The notes beneath the pieces were generated by a model. It was not told the DNA's origin, made no database searches, and saw only the letters and a program-made list of their open reading frames with translations. Shown one piece after another: positions 1 to 9,873 of a stretch of 64,000 nt of DNA; within the stretch, counting starts at the first letter, position 1; each line of letters opens with the position of its first letter. Origin of the DNA: an uncultured Bryobacterales bacterium (lineage in GTDB: Bacteria; Acidobacteriota; Terriglobia; Bryobacterales; UBA6623); contig CATOTH010000006.1 of the NCBI GenBank assembly GCA_951813065.1, forward strand, positions 186,001 to 250,000. Reading direction: 5' to 3'. The position numbers and the translations under genes are program-made.

Positions 1-440
1 TCCCCGTGGTACGCGTGCCTGAAAGCGAGGAATGTACGTCGCTGGGACTCACCGCGGTTCGTCCAGTATTGATACGCCATCTTGAGGGCAACTTCAACGG
101 CGGTTGAACCGTTGTCCGAATAGAAAACCCGCGTTAGCTGGGGTGGCATTCGGGGGAGCAGCCGCTCCGCGAGTTCGACCGCGGGCGGATGGGTGCAGCC
201 GGCAAACATCACATGTTCCAGCTGTTCCGCCTGGGCGGCGAGCGCCCGATTGATCCGGGGGTTGGCGTGGCCGTGCAGGTTGACCCACCAAGAAGAGATT
301 CCGTCCAGGATGTGCCGCCCGTCCTCCGTTATCAGGTATGCGCCCTCCCCACGCACGATTGCAAGAGGATCGGGAGCAATCTTCATTTGCGTGAAGGGGT
401 GCCAGATGCAAGACTGGTCCCTTGCGACAAGAGAAGGCAT
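1..440 (-). CDS. bioA: adenosylmethionine-8-amino-7-oxononanoate aminotransferase, N-terminal part
   Basis: Class III PLP aminotransferase that moves the amino group of S-adenosylmethionine onto 8-amino-7-oxononanoate in biotin synthesis. The minus strand from ATG 438-440 reads about 146 residues and runs off the window start, so the PLP lysine is not visible. The visible part has the BioA signatures WHPFTQM near residue 13, RGEGAYL, DGISSWWVNLHGHANP near 47-62, LEHVMFAG and SDNGSTAVEVALKM. The WWVN tryptophans and the HPFTQ motif separate BioA from ornithine or GABA aminotransferases. The gene is divergent from the M24 peptidase at 542. No strong ribosome site precedes the ATG. Confidence 0.93.
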   Translation of the reverse strand, partial: MPSLVARDQSCIWHPFTQMKIAPDPLAIVRGEGAYLITEDGRHILDGISSWWVNLHGHANPRINRALAAQAEQLEHVMFAGCTHPPAVELAERLLPRMPPQLTRVFYSDNGSTAVEVALKMAYQYWTNRGESQRRTFLAFRHAYHG

Positions 441-541
441 CGTGTTAGCGTAACCCAGTCGATCTTGTGGACAGTCGCCGTTGATTTCCACAGTGTCCAC
501 AGCCTTCCGACTTGCGTGACATTCCGCTTCGTGAGCCTGCC

Positions 542-1795
542 ATGTTCAGGCTGATCCTAGTTCTGGCCGCATTGTGCGCACTGCCATCGTGGGGCGCGAG
601 CCCCGATGTTCTTCGCGAACGAGTGGACAAGCTCCTGCCTGCGGCGATGAGCCAGAACGACATTGACCTTTGGCTCGTGTTCACGAGGGAAGAGTCCAAG
701 GACCCCTTGGCGGCGGACCTCGGTGGTGGTGATGCTGTGGCAAGGATGGCGCTGCTGTTTGCACACTCGCATGGGAAGCTGAAGAAGACCGCGATCGCGG
801 CGAGCTATGACGTTACACCGTTAGAAGAATGCGGGATCTTCGACGAGGTTCTGGCATACCGGAGAGAAGGGATCAAGCCGCATCTGAAGCAATTCATGGC
901 CGACCTCGATCCAGCTAGAATCGCGGTCAACACATCCAGGGACATGCCGATCGCTGATGGGCTCACGGCGGGAATGCGCGCGTATCTGGAGGAGGTGCTG
1001 GGGGAAGAGATCGCCGGACGGTTTGTCTCAGCCGAACCCCTGGTCGCCTCGTTCCGCGGACGCAGACTCTCCCAAGAAGTCGAAGTTCTGCGGGAGGCGG
1101 CCCGCCACACGGACGCGCTGATCCGCGATGCCTTGACGACTGTTGTCATCGTCCCCGGTACAACCACCGAAATCGACGTTGGCAACTACTTGCGGACCCG
1201 AACTGGAATGCTCGGAGCGACTGTTCCATTCCTTAGTGTCGTGGCGGGTCCGTCCCGGGGCCACTCGGATCCGAGTAGCCGTGTGATTCAGCGCGGAGAT
1301 CTCGTCAGAATCGATTTCGGGATAACTTTCAAGGGGTATTCGACGGATTTGCAGCGAACAGCCTACGTCTTGAACACGGGCGAGGTGGATGCTCCGGCCC
1401 AAATCCGAAAGATGTGGGAGACGTCTCGCCTGGCAGCTGATCGGCAGAAGGCCGCGATGAGGCCGGGCGTGTCTGGTGTCGAAATCGATGCGATCGCCCG
1501 AAAAACGCTGCAGGATGCCGGGTACCAAGGGCCGCCACACGGAACCGGGCATGCGATTGGGTTCACGGTTCACGACGTTGGGCCTCTGATCGGTCCCGAC
1601 TGGCCGGAACGCTACGGAACCACCGTTTTCCTGAAGATGGAGCCCGGTCAGACTTTCGCGATCGAGCCGATTCTGTATGCGCCCTACAAAGATGTCGGAG
1701 AGATCCACATCGGCCTGGAGGAAGATGTCGTCATCACCAGCAGTGGAGCGGACTATCTGCACGTGCCCCAGCGGAAGCTGATACTCATTCGTTGA
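542..1795 (+). CDS. exported M24 family metallopeptidase (Xaa-Pro aminopeptidase-like)
   Basis: A 417-residue peptidase of the creatinase/aminopeptidase P fold. An N-terminal creatinase-like domain is followed by the M24 pita-bread domain. All five metal ligands of the family can be seen in order: Asp in VRIDFG, Asp in STDLQRT, His in GTGHAIG, Glu in FAIEPI and Glu in GLEEDVV, so a two-metal catalytic site is expected. I chose ATG 542 because it starts directly with a signal peptide (MFRLILVLAALCALPSWGAS); an in-frame start 30 bases upstream would put ten polar residues ahead of it. Periplasmic peptide degradation is inferred; the substrate is not shown. Confidence 0.88.
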   Translation: MFRLILVLAALCALPSWGASPDVLRERVDKLLPAAMSQNDIDLWLVFTREESKDPLAADLGGGDAVARMALLFAHSHGKLKKTAIAASYDVTPLEECGIFDEVLAYRREGIKPHLKQFMADLDPARIAVNTSRDMPIADGLTAGMRAYLEEVLGEEIAGRFVSAEPLVASFRGRRLSQEVEVLREAARHTDALIRDALTTVVIVPGTTTEIDVGNYLRTRTGMLGATVPFLSVVAGPSRGHSDPSSRVIQRGDLVRIDFGITFKGYSTDLQRTAYVLNTGEVDAPAQIRKMWETSRLAADRQKAAMRPGVSGVEIDAIARKTLQDAGYQGPPHGTGHAIGFTVHDVGPLIGPDWPERYGTTVFLKMEPGQTFAIEPILYAPYKDVGEIHIGLEEDVVITSSGADYLHVPQRKLILIR

Positions 1796-2017
1796 CTTAA
1801 GGCGATGCTTGCGAAATCGCTGGAGGTCTCTTGGTAGCGATTTGACTCGGGAATGCGAGGGTGCTGGACCGCTCCAGATCGCGGCTGGCCCCGGTCACCT
1901 GGAGAGCCTGGTGGGGGTTAAGTCCTTTCATTCGATCGGTATGTCCCGCACAAGTTCATGTACTTGCGCGGCCAATAGCGCTAGGCGGCTCAAAGACCCA
2001 TTCAATGCCCTTAGCGG

Positions 2018-2023
2018 TACAAT
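2018..2023 (+). promoter_or_regulatory. -10-like box TACAAT ahead of the CRTAC1-type gene
   Basis: GGTACAATCT lies about 40 bases before the chosen ATG at 2064. The hexamer matches TATAAT at five of six positions. No convincing -35 box is visible at the usual distance. The same ten bases occur 23 bases before the alpha/beta hydrolase start at 14984. Confidence 0.25.
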
Positions 2024-2063
2024 CTGGACCTTGGTCCGACCGTTGCGGCCCACACTTGCTCGC

Positions 2064-3674
2064 ATGGTGACGTGTTCGTTGCTGCTTTGCATCCCGTCCC
2101 TTAGTGCACTTTGCCAAGCCGAGATTCGCCTTGAGCCCGTCCAGGCATCAGGCATGTACTTCACTCTGGAAAACGCACCCACGCCTTCAAAGCGACCTTT
2201 TGAGACGTTGGCCGGCGGACTAGCCGTATTCGACTACGACGCAGACGGCAGGCCCGACATCTTCTTCACCAACGGAGCTTCCCCGGAATCGATGCGCAAG
2301 GACGCGCCGCGGTATCGCAACCGGCTCTTCCGGAACATTGGAGGCCTGAGGTTCCTCGATGTTACCGCCAGCGCCGGAGTCGCGGGAGAAGGGTACTCAA
2401 TTGGCGCGGCTGCTGCTGATTACGACAACGACGGGGATGTCGACCTGTTCGTCGCCGGCGTGTTTCAGAGTCTGCTGTACCGCAATCGGGGCGACGGCAC
2501 CTTCGAGGACATAGCCGCACGCGCGGGAATTGGCACCTCCGAGTTGGCCGTAGCAGCGGGCTGGTTCGACTACGACAGGGATGGACTGCTGGATCTCATG
2601 GTCATCAACTATGCAGACTTGTCATTGGACTTCGACCGGTATTGCGGCGACCGAGCTCGTGGCCTGCGGATCTACTGCCACCCGAAGAACTTTATTCCGA
2701 TTGCAAACCGCTTGTACCGCAACCTGGGGCAGGGAGATTTCGACGACGTGAGCGAGCGGGTCGGCCTTGGTGGACTTCGGGGTCGCGGCATGAGCGTGGC
2801 GTTCGCCGACTTCGACGAGAACGGCTGGCAGGATGCGTTTGTCACGAACGACTACCTTCCGAATTTCCTGTTCCTCAATGAAGGCGGAACGACCTTCGTC
2901 GAAGACGCCCTCCTCGCCGGCGTGGCGTTGTTGGATCACGGGAGGCCGGTCTCATCCATGGGCGTGGACATCGGAGACTTCGACAGCGACGGGAACCCGG
3001 ATCTGTCCGTGACGGCGCTTAACAACGAGACGTTTCCGCTCTTTCGCGACGAGGGCCAGGGCTCGTTTCGTGATGCCACGATACCGAGCGGCCTGGCGAA
3101 AGCGTCCCGGACATACGCAGGATGGGGCAACGTGTTCGCGGACCTTGACAACGATGGCCAAGTGGATCTCTTCACCGCCAACTCCCACGTCAATGCCCTC
3201 ATCGGAGAATTCGAGCCATTCTCGTACAAGCAGACCAACACAGTGTTCCGAAATCTCGGAGGTCGGTTTGAAGGTGCCCTGCAGATCGGGGAGCCCGGCG
3301 CTCACAGAGGGGCAGCGGCCGCGGACTTCGACGACGATGGTCGGCTCGACTTGGTGGTCAGTGCACTTGGCGAGCCCGCAGCCGTGTTGCGTAACCTCTC
3401 GGAACCGGCTGGAAATTGGATCGCCTTGGATCTCGTCGGCACTATCTCCAACCGCGACGGACTCGGGGCTCGTGTGAAAGCCCGGGACCAAACGCGCTGG
3501 ATGAAGAGCGCTGCGGGCTACGCCTCGTCCAGTCTGCGGCCGATACACTTCGGCCTCGGGAAAAGCACAGCGCCAGTGACTGTCGAAATCTTCTGGCCAA
3601 GCGGGCAGAGCCAGACGGTCGAGTCCGTTCCGTTGAATCAACGTACCGTGGTTCACGAACCGCCAGAGTCCTGA
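2064..3674 (+). CDS. exported CRTAC1-type protein with FG-GAP/VCBS repeats and ASPIC/UnbV C-terminus
   Basis: A 536-residue secreted protein. Calcium-binding-like repeats with DxDxDGxxD cores recur through it (DYDADGRPD, DYDNDGDVD, DYDRDGLLD, DFDENGWQD, DFDSDGNPD, DLDNDGQVD, DFDDDGRLD), as in beta-propellers of the FG-GAP/VCBS class. The last about 80 residues fit the ASPIC/UnbV domain (NWIALDLVG, GLGARVKA, HFGLG, IFWPSG). The reading frame is open from 1809, but ATG 2064 gives a proper signal peptide (MVTCSLLLCIPSLSALCQA), so I use it. Such proteins are numerous in Acidobacteria; their role is not established. It precedes the TonB receptor on the same strand but is 433 bases away. Confidence 0.85.
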   Translation: MVTCSLLLCIPSLSALCQAEIRLEPVQASGMYFTLENAPTPSKRPFETLAGGLAVFDYDADGRPDIFFTNGASPESMRKDAPRYRNRLFRNIGGLRFLDVTASAGVAGEGYSIGAAAADYDNDGDVDLFVAGVFQSLLYRNRGDGTFEDIAARAGIGTSELAVAAGWFDYDRDGLLDLMVINYADLSLDFDRYCGDRARGLRIYCHPKNFIPIANRLYRNLGQGDFDDVSERVGLGGLRGRGMSVAFADFDENGWQDAFVTNDYLPNFLFLNEGGTTFVEDALLAGVALLDHGRPVSSMGVDIGDFDSDGNPDLSVTALNNETFPLFRDEGQGSFRDATIPSGLAKASRTYAGWGNVFADLDNDGQVDLFTANSHVNALIGEFEPFSYKQTNTVFRNLGGRFEGALQIGEPGAHRGAAAADFDDDGRLDLVVSALGEPAAVLRNLSEPAGNWIALDLVGTISNRDGLGARVKARDQTRWMKSAAGYASSSLRPIHFGLGKSTAPVTVEIFWPSGQSQTVESVPLNQRTVVHEPPES

Positions 3675-4107
3675 ACTACCGAGCCAGCTGCCTTTGAGAC
3701 TTGTTTATCCGTTGGCAAGGCATCGATCTCAAGCGACAAGAAGTTGGGCGAGTCCAACTCGGTCGATTCTTGTCCTGGGCTAAGGCGATCCTGCGTTCCC
3801 CGTGGGCCTGGTCAGGGGCCGAGCGCGCCTCGGTGACGTGGGCTGGAGTGGGTACAGGGCATCCCTATCTGCAAGAACCATACACTCGCCGAAACGACTC
3901 CGGTTGTTCACTGCGGAATGCAAGGATTACCGAGTCGAACGAAAGGAATGGGTCTGATTTCGAACGGACATGAAGACTTTGCGGAGTTCCCCTGCGCCTA
4001 ACGAAACTTTTCTTGTTGCGTAGACGTAAGGATTTGATATAGTCTTGTTCGGGTCTGGTCGAATCGGCCGAAACGGCTCTTGTTTTGGTTCAATCGGAGG
4101 TGAGGAA
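3675..4107 (+). other. intergenic region without a supported gene
   Basis: This stretch between the CRTAC1-type gene and the TonB receptor has only short open frames without recognisable protein features. Its last 90 bases hold a plausible promoter and a strong ribosome site for the receptor gene. Confidence 0.6.
4016..4043 (+). promoter_or_regulatory. candidate promoter of the Oar-like receptor gene
   Basis: TTGCGT at 4016-4021 and TATAGT at 4038-4043 are separated by 16 bases. The -10 box matches TATAAT at five of six positions and the -35 box at three. Transcription would start about 55 bases before the ATG. The ribosome site GGAGGTGAGG is at 4096-4105, just before ATG 4108. Confidence 0.4.
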
Positions 4108-7077
4108 ATGCAGTGTAAGTTATTCGTAAGGCTTGTCTTCGGTGTTTTGCTAGGCTGTGTCTCAGTCCTAGCGCAACTGGACACCGGTAGTGTGCTCGGG
4201 ACTGTGTTCGACTCCAGTCGAGCCGTGGTTGCTTCTGCCCGAGTGGCCATCGAGAATCAGGGAACTGGCGTCACGGTAGAGACCATGACGGATGGGCAAG
4301 GGAACTTTCTTGTTCCCGTGCTTCCCGTTGGGACGTACCGGGTCACGGTATCCTCCGAGGGGTTCAAGACTCAGTTGAAAGAGGACATCCGCCTGCGAGT
4401 CTCGGATCGTCTTCGGCTGTTGTTTTCGCTCGACCCGGGATCCGTCACGGAGACAGTGACCGTTTCCGGGCAGGCGCCTCTCGTCGAGACAGCCTCTTCG
4501 ACCTTGGGTCTTGTGGTTGAGACGGAACAGATCGACGCGCTTCCCCTGAATGGGCGGAACGTTAGCGATCTGCTGCACTTGGTGCCGGGAAACGTGCTGC
4601 GCACGGGCGCCACCAAACAGGCGTTTAACGGCATCAGCCTGTTCCGGCAGCAGGGAGGCTTGCGCTTTCTGCTCGACGGCGGCGACGCCAGCAGGATCGA
4701 CTTCGACATTCTCGACAACACCTACGGGTCAAGCAAGGGTCGGATTTCTCGCAGCAGCACCGAGGCCATCCAAGAGTTTCGGGTGTACACCAACTCCTAT
4801 TCCGCTGAGTTCGGGCAGACGCTGGGAGGCGTGGTGAACCTGATCACGAAATCAGGCTCGAATCAGTTTCATGGCTCGGTCTTCGAGTACTTTCGGAATG
4901 AACAGCTCGACTCACGGAACTATTTCAATCACACGGGGGACAAGCCTCCGTTCCGGTTAAATCAGTACGGTGGCTCCCTCGGGGGCCCGATCGCCAAGGA
5001 CAAGGTCTTCTTCTTTGCCAACTACGAGGGCATCCAGCAGCGTCTCGGAAAAGTGCTGAACGCCTTGGTTCCAACAGCTGAGTACCGCGCCACGGTTGAT
5101 CCGGCTGTCAAGCCCGCAGTAGACATGCTGCCCTTGCCGAACGGGGCGATTTCCGCCGGCGAACCGCGCCTGGGGTGGTACAACCGCGGGGTCGCGGACA
5201 GGCTCGAAGAGAATTCGGTGTCCGCCAAGATCGACTACCAGGCGTCGGACAAGGACAGCATCAACTTCCGGTACAACCTCAACGCGAACGAAACCGGAGA
5301 CTTTTTCGGCGTGGCGCGCGGGCAAACCAAAAGGGCTCCGGGCCGGTTGCAGTTGGCCAAGCTTACCTACAACCGCGTGATCTCGCCAACCGTCTTCAAC
5401 GAGGCTGGTTTTGCGTTCAACCGCGTTCGCATTGATCCGCTTAGCGCCGAGACAGACGAGATCCTCAATTTTCCCATCGTGGGGCTTGGCGGCGGATCAG
5501 CCGGGGTGGGGCCGAGTGGGTTCGGCCTGCAGGTTGCCAACAACTCCTTCACGTGGCTCAATACGCTGTCGTGGGTTCAAGGCAACCATCAGCTAAAGGT
5601 CGGCGCGCAGATTGTTCGCAACCAGGACAACAAGGCCGGAGTCTTCCAGATGAACATCAGCTATCTCTCGCTGGACGATTTCGCTCGCAACGCTGCGTGG
5701 GCCGTTAGCACCTGGGGCCAGCCTCGGGCCGGGATGCGCAACACGTACAACATGTTCTTCATCCAGGACGATTATCAAGTCAACCAGAAGGTGACATTGA
5801 ACTTGGGGATGCGGTATCAATACGACACCGCTCCAACCGAATCGCACGGACGGATGGCAAACTACAATCCCGCTACCGGTGACCTGGACCCAGTGGGCAC
5901 CAGCGTAATGAATGCACCCGCGACCAACTTCGACCCCCGGATCGGGTTCGCGATCTCGCCGTTTGCCTCCAATAACACAGTGATTCGATTTGGTTACGGT
6001 ATCTTCCATGCGAGCTTGAACGCGGCGATGGCACAGAACATCCCGAACAACCTCTTTCAGCAGACCGCCTCAGTGAACGCCTTGGAAGTTCCTGGCCTGA
6101 AGGGCTTTCCTCCGCCCGCAAACTTCAACTTCGTCACCGGGGCGAACCTCACCGCGCTCCCAAGAGACTTGAAGCAGGCCTACACCCAGAGTTGGAACTT
6201 CAACATCCAGCAGGGCCTTGGCGAACATGCGATGCTGCAGGTCGCCTACCTCGGAAACCGCGCCTTGCATCTGACTACCGGCCAGGACCTGAATAGGGTT
6301 GAGGGTGGAGTGCGCCCAAACCCCAAATTCGCCGCGATCAATTCAGTCCGGGACGACCTTACCTCGACGTACAACGCATTGCAGGTCAGTCTGCGGAGGC
6401 GTTTCAGCAAGGGTTTCCGGGCAAACGTGAACTATACGTGGGCCCATGCGCTGGACGACGATGGCATTCCGTGGGGCAGTTCACCCCAGGACGACCGGAA
6501 CCCCCGTGCGGCGTACGCTGACAGTGACTCGGACGTGCGTCACAACTTGCAGTTCGACTACACCTACGAGCTTGCCAGCGTCCCCAAACTGCCGCACTGG
6601 ATCGGCGGCGGTTGGCAGATCAACGGGATCACCGCGATGCGCTCCGGCTTACCGGTGAATCCGGGATGCTGGTGTGACCCCTTGGGCATTGGCCGAATCG
6701 GGTCCTCACGTCCGGACCTTGTCCCGGGAGAGCCGCTCTATCCCGCTGACCAGGACATCCCGAGCAGGCAGTTCAATCCCGCCGCCTTCTCCCAGCCCCC
6801 GGCCGGCAGGCTCGGCGATGCGGGCCGGAACATACTGAATGGCCCGGCGGCCTTGAACTGGGACTTCTCCCTATTCAAGAACTTCAATGTCGGGGAAGGC
6901 CAGACCGTACAATTCCGGGCGGAGATGTTCAACATGTTCAACACGCCGCAGTTCAACAATCCGGGTGGACACTATGTGTTCCCGAATTTCGGAAACAGCA
7001 CGTCGACCCACAGCGTGCCCTTCACAGGCTTCGGGTCGAATCGACAGATTCAGTTCGCTTTGCGCTACTCGTTCTGA
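4108..7077 (+). CDS. Oar-like TonB-dependent receptor with carboxypeptidase-regulatory domain
   Basis: A 989-residue outer-membrane receptor. After a signal peptide (ending near VSVLAQ) comes a carboxypeptidase-regulatory-like beta sandwich (about residues 25-105: GSVLGTVFDSS, TDGQGNFLVPVLPVGTYRVTV), then a TonB plug with the Acidobacterial LPLNGRNVSDLLHLVPG signature and the YSAEFGQTLGGVVNLITKSG segment, then a long barrel ending in FALRYSF with the C-terminal Phe used for outer-membrane assembly. The start is decided by GGAGGTGAGG three bases before ATG 4108; an earlier in-frame ATG at 4045 lacks this. It probably takes up oligosaccharides or other large molecules. The GH38-like gene starts four bases after its stop, which suggests co-translation and a glycan substrate. 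Confidence 0.92.
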   Translation: MQCKLFVRLVFGVLLGCVSVLAQLDTGSVLGTVFDSSRAVVASARVAIENQGTGVTVETMTDGQGNFLVPVLPVGTYRVTVSSEGFKTQLKEDIRLRVSDRLRLLFSLDPGSVTETVTVSGQAPLVETASSTLGLVVETEQIDALPLNGRNVSDLLHLVPGNVLRTGATKQAFNGISLFRQQGGLRFLLDGGDASRIDFDILDNTYGSSKGRISRSSTEAIQEFRVYTNSYSAEFGQTLGGVVNLITKSGSNQFHGSVFEYFRNEQLDSRNYFNHTGDKPPFRLNQYGGSLGGPIAKDKVFFFANYEGIQQRLGKVLNALVPTAEYRATVDPAVKPAVDMLPLPNGAISAGEPRLGWYNRGVADRLEENSVSAKIDYQASDKDSINFRYNLNANETGDFFGVARGQTKRAPGRLQLAKLTYNRVISPTVFNEAGFAFNRVRIDPLSAETDEILNFPIVGLGGGSAGVGPSGFGLQVANNSFTWLNTLSWVQGNHQLKVGAQIVRNQDNKAGVFQMNISYLSLDDFARNAAWAVSTWGQPRAGMRNTYNMFFIQDDYQVNQKVTLNLGMRYQYDTAPTESHGRMANYNPATGDLDPVGTSVMNAPATNFDPRIGFAISPFASNNTVIRFGYGIFHASLNAAMAQNIPNNLFQQTASVNALEVPGLKGFPPPANFNFVTGANLTALPRDLKQAYTQSWNFNIQQGLGEHAMLQVAYLGNRALHLTTGQDLNRVEGGVRPNPKFAAINSVRDDLTSTYNALQVSLRRRFSKGFRANVNYTWAHALDDDGIPWGSSPQDDRNPRAAYADSDSDVRHNLQFDYTYELASVPKLPHWIGGGWQINGITAMRSGLPVNPGCWCDPLGIGRIGSSRPDLVPGEPLYPADQDIPSRQFNPAAFSQPPAGRLGDAGRNILNGPAALNWDFSLFKNFNVGEGQTVQFRAEMFNMFNTPQFNNPGGHYVFPNFGNSTSTHSVPFTGFGSNRQIQFALRYSF

Positions 7078-7081
7078 TGCC

Positions 7082-9751
7082 GTGATCGCAACGAGCAACG
7101 GCGCCAAGCCCCAGTTCGAGTCGCTCCTGTCTTCGAACGGATTCCGACCGGCTCTCAGGGCTTGGCGCAACCGGTCAAGTTGGCTAGCGAGCACCGTCGC
7201 TGCCGTATCGTTCTTTGTTTGTCCGCCTGCCAGCGTGGGTCAACGCCCGAGCTACGAGTTGGATGCTGGCCGGCGCACCGGGTCGATCCGCCAGATCTTC
7301 GTTGTATCCCACAGTCATCTCGACATCGGTTTCACCCGGCCGCCGGACGAGGTTCCACGAGACTACAAGGACAGCATCGACACCGCGATCCGGCTGGCTC
7401 GCGAGAACCCTGATTTCCGCTGGACCATCGAATCCGCCTGGATGCTCCAGGAGTGGCTGCGTCGCACTGACGACGACGAACTGGTCGGCGAACTGACCAG
7501 GCTGCTCAAGGAAGGACGCCTTGCGCTCGGGGTGGCCTTCGGCAACATGCACAGCGGTCTGATGGGCACCGAGGAAACCAACCGGTTGGTGTACCTGGGG
7601 CACGATCTTCGACGCAAGCTTGGGCTCGAAGCGCCGGTCGCATTCCAAAACGACGTGCCAGGGTTCAGCTGGGCATTTCCTCGTGTGTTGGCGGGCAGCG
7701 GAGTCAAGTACCTCGTGAATGGTCTCAACATCTTCATCGGGGGTGGCAACAACCTTGGACTTGGCAAGAACCCTTTCTACTGGGTTGGCCCGGACGGCAG
7801 CCGGGTTCTGACGTGGTTCACTTACGACGGGTATATGGAGGGACTGCACTGGAAGCTCGGAACAGAGTTTCAGCCGGAGGAGCTGGAGCAAAAAGTCCCG
7901 AGACGTCTGGCTTGGCTGGAGCAGAACGGCTACCAATACGACACGTACATGCTTATGCGGGCCACGGGGGACAATTCCGGCCCTCTCGCTGCCCTCGGTG
8001 TTCTGGAAGCGATTCGCGAATGGAATCGCAAGCATCCCGAACTGCCGATGAAGATGTCGACTGCCGACGAGTTCTTCCGCTATCTGACAGGCAAGTACGG
8101 AGATGACTTTCCGATGGCCTCGGGGGATGCAACGGGTCATTGGGCGACCGTGAAGCTACGCGTGCCGGAAACGGCGGGCAAGATGCGCCAGGCCTCAAGC
8201 GCTTTGCCGGCAGCTGAAGCGGCAGCGACGATCGCCTCCATCGTTCATGGCTCGACGTTCCCCCGTCATGATTTCGCTGAAGCCTGGGAGACCATGCTCA
8301 CTTTTCAGGAGCACACGACTGGGAGCGGGCCCTGGCCCGATTACCACAGCCGTTGGGAGGCCGACTGGAACGAGGCGGCCCAGTACGCCTTCTCGCTGAT
8401 CGGTTACTCCAATACCGAGCAGCAGTTCCGAAAGGCCATGGACCGTCTGGCCTCCCCAGTGGAGCGTCGAAACGTCGAGAAGTCGCTGATGGTATTCAAC
8501 GGCCTTTCGTGGCGTCGAAGTGGCTTCACAGTGGTCGAAGGGTTGCCGGCTGAGCTGCACGAAGGGCCGCTGGTCGCAGTTGATCTAGCCAGCGGAGAAG
8601 AGATTCCTTGCGAAGACATTCCCAACACCAAACGTCACGTCATGTTTTTTGCGCGCGATGTGCCGGCGGTCGGCTACCGGCTGTATTCGATCAAGCGGGC
8701 TGGGTCAGCGCGTTCGGACCGGGAGCGGGGATTCCGATTGCGGGGCGCGTGGGATGACTCCGGCATGCTCACATCAATCCTCGATTCGGAATCCGGCCGC
8801 GAAATGCTCCTCGCGAACCCGGAGCGCACGTTTGGCGGGTTGTACCTCGCTCTTGACCGCAAGGAACACCTCGAGGCGCGAATCGGTCCGGCGGAAGTCC
8901 GGGCAACTGAAGGGGCACTTTCGCGGCGCGTGGAATTCGAACGTCCGGGATCGGCTCTTCCTCTCACGGTCCTGACCACCTACCGCGACACTGGCTACGC
9001 GGATTTGGCGTTTGACGTGGACCTCAGAGTGTTGCGGGACGAGACAGCGGGGCACCAGGCCTACGGCATAGCCCTGCCGCTGGCCGATAGCGAGGAACTG
9101 TTCATCGATGGTGCAGGCTTTGTGGCGCATGTTCCAGATGAGCGGCTGCCTGGGAGTGATACGCGGCAGTATACCCCGCAGCACTTCACCCACGTGCGAC
9201 GTGCTCCAGACTGGGGCGTGACCCTGGCGAACAAAGAGGGCTTCTGCATTCGCCCGGACATGCTCTTTCTGGTGAGTTGGGAAGACATGATCGTACAGAC
9301 ACGCGAGGAGGGGGTCCAGCGACTCGTCCGCGGAGAGCCGCAGAGTACAGCTTTCCAGAGGTTTCGCTTCCGCTTGGCGATCCAGCCCGAGAGCCCGGGT
9401 GAATGGAAGCGCATGGGTGCTGAGTTGAATCTGCCCTTGCGAGCCCGATTCGTGCAGCCTGATGGGATACCGCCGACGCAGGAGTTCTTCCACATCAGCC
9501 ATCCGGATGTCCGTCTCTTGGCGTTCAAGCCTACGCAGTTTCATGCTGGCTGGTACATGCTCAGGCTGCAGGAAAACGCTGGAGCTGCCGCGGAGGGCGT
9601 TCAGTTGAGCACACCATTGCCAATCTTTGATGCGAAGCTTGCCAATACAGTTGAGGAGTTTACCGATATGTCTTTCGATCTAGGAGACTTCTCCATGGAT
9701 CCTTGGCAGACCCTGACCGTCCTGGTACGGGTTCGCGGTCAGGAGCGATAG
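7082..9751 (+). CDS. glycoside hydrolase family 38-like (alpha-mannosidase fold) exported enzyme
   Basis: An 889-residue protein if read from GTG 7082, which lies four bases past the receptor stop; no ATG in the right frame fits better. A hydrophobic segment near residues 34-47 can serve as signal or anchor. The GH38 N-terminal zinc site is visible as HSHLD (about 77-81), the likely nucleophile Asp as FQNDVPGFSW (about D191), and the second histidine ligand as QEHTTGSG in a segment after FAEAWETML. The C-terminal half is beta-rich, as in GH38 enzymes. Family members cleave alpha-mannosides, but this divergent branch may act on another sugar. Tight coupling with the TonB receptor suggests uptake plus trimming of a glycan. 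Confidence 0.82.
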   Translation: MIATSNGAKPQFESLLSSNGFRPALRAWRNRSSWLASTVAAVSFFVCPPASVGQRPSYELDAGRRTGSIRQIFVVSHSHLDIGFTRPPDEVPRDYKDSIDTAIRLARENPDFRWTIESAWMLQEWLRRTDDDELVGELTRLLKEGRLALGVAFGNMHSGLMGTEETNRLVYLGHDLRRKLGLEAPVAFQNDVPGFSWAFPRVLAGSGVKYLVNGLNIFIGGGNNLGLGKNPFYWVGPDGSRVLTWFTYDGYMEGLHWKLGTEFQPEELEQKVPRRLAWLEQNGYQYDTYMLMRATGDNSGPLAALGVLEAIREWNRKHPELPMKMSTADEFFRYLTGKYGDDFPMASGDATGHWATVKLRVPETAGKMRQASSALPAAEAAATIASIVHGSTFPRHDFAEAWETMLTFQEHTTGSGPWPDYHSRWEADWNEAAQYAFSLIGYSNTEQQFRKAMDRLASPVERRNVEKSLMVFNGLSWRRSGFTVVEGLPAELHEGPLVAVDLASGEEIPCEDIPNTKRHVMFFARDVPAVGYRLYSIKRAGSARSDRERGFRLRGAWDDSGMLTSILDSESGREMLLANPERTFGGLYLALDRKEHLEARIGPAEVRATEGALSRRVEFERPGSALPLTVLTTYRDTGYADLAFDVDLRVLRDETAGHQAYGIALPLADSEELFIDGAGFVAHVPDERLPGSDTRQYTPQHFTHVRRAPDWGVTLANKEGFCIRPDMLFLVSWEDMIVQTREEGVQRLVRGEPQSTAFQRFRFRLAIQPESPGEWKRMGAELNLPLRARFVQPDGIPPTQEFFHISHPDVRLLAFKPTQFHAGWYMLRLQENAGAAAEGVQLSTPLPIFDAKLANTVEEFTDMSFDLGDFSMDPWQTLTVLVRVRGQER

Positions 9752-9873
9752 GTTCGCCATCTTCGACAAGCGCGGGGCCTCGCCGGTCAATGAGGCAGGG
9801 CTTCCTCGCATTCAGGGGCAAGGACAGCCGTTCCTGCGGTTTATTGGTGTGGCCAGTATCGGCCAGTGGGCGG

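Noticed and set aside
2952..3656. Open frame of 234 codons opposite the CRTAC1-type gene
   Set aside because: It mirrors the repeated Asp codons of the FG-GAP repeats and has no features of its own.
3701..3973. Open frame of 90 codons before the Oar-like receptor
   Set aside because: Lacks a ribosome site and hydrophobic or domain pattern; the region behaves as a leader and promoter area.
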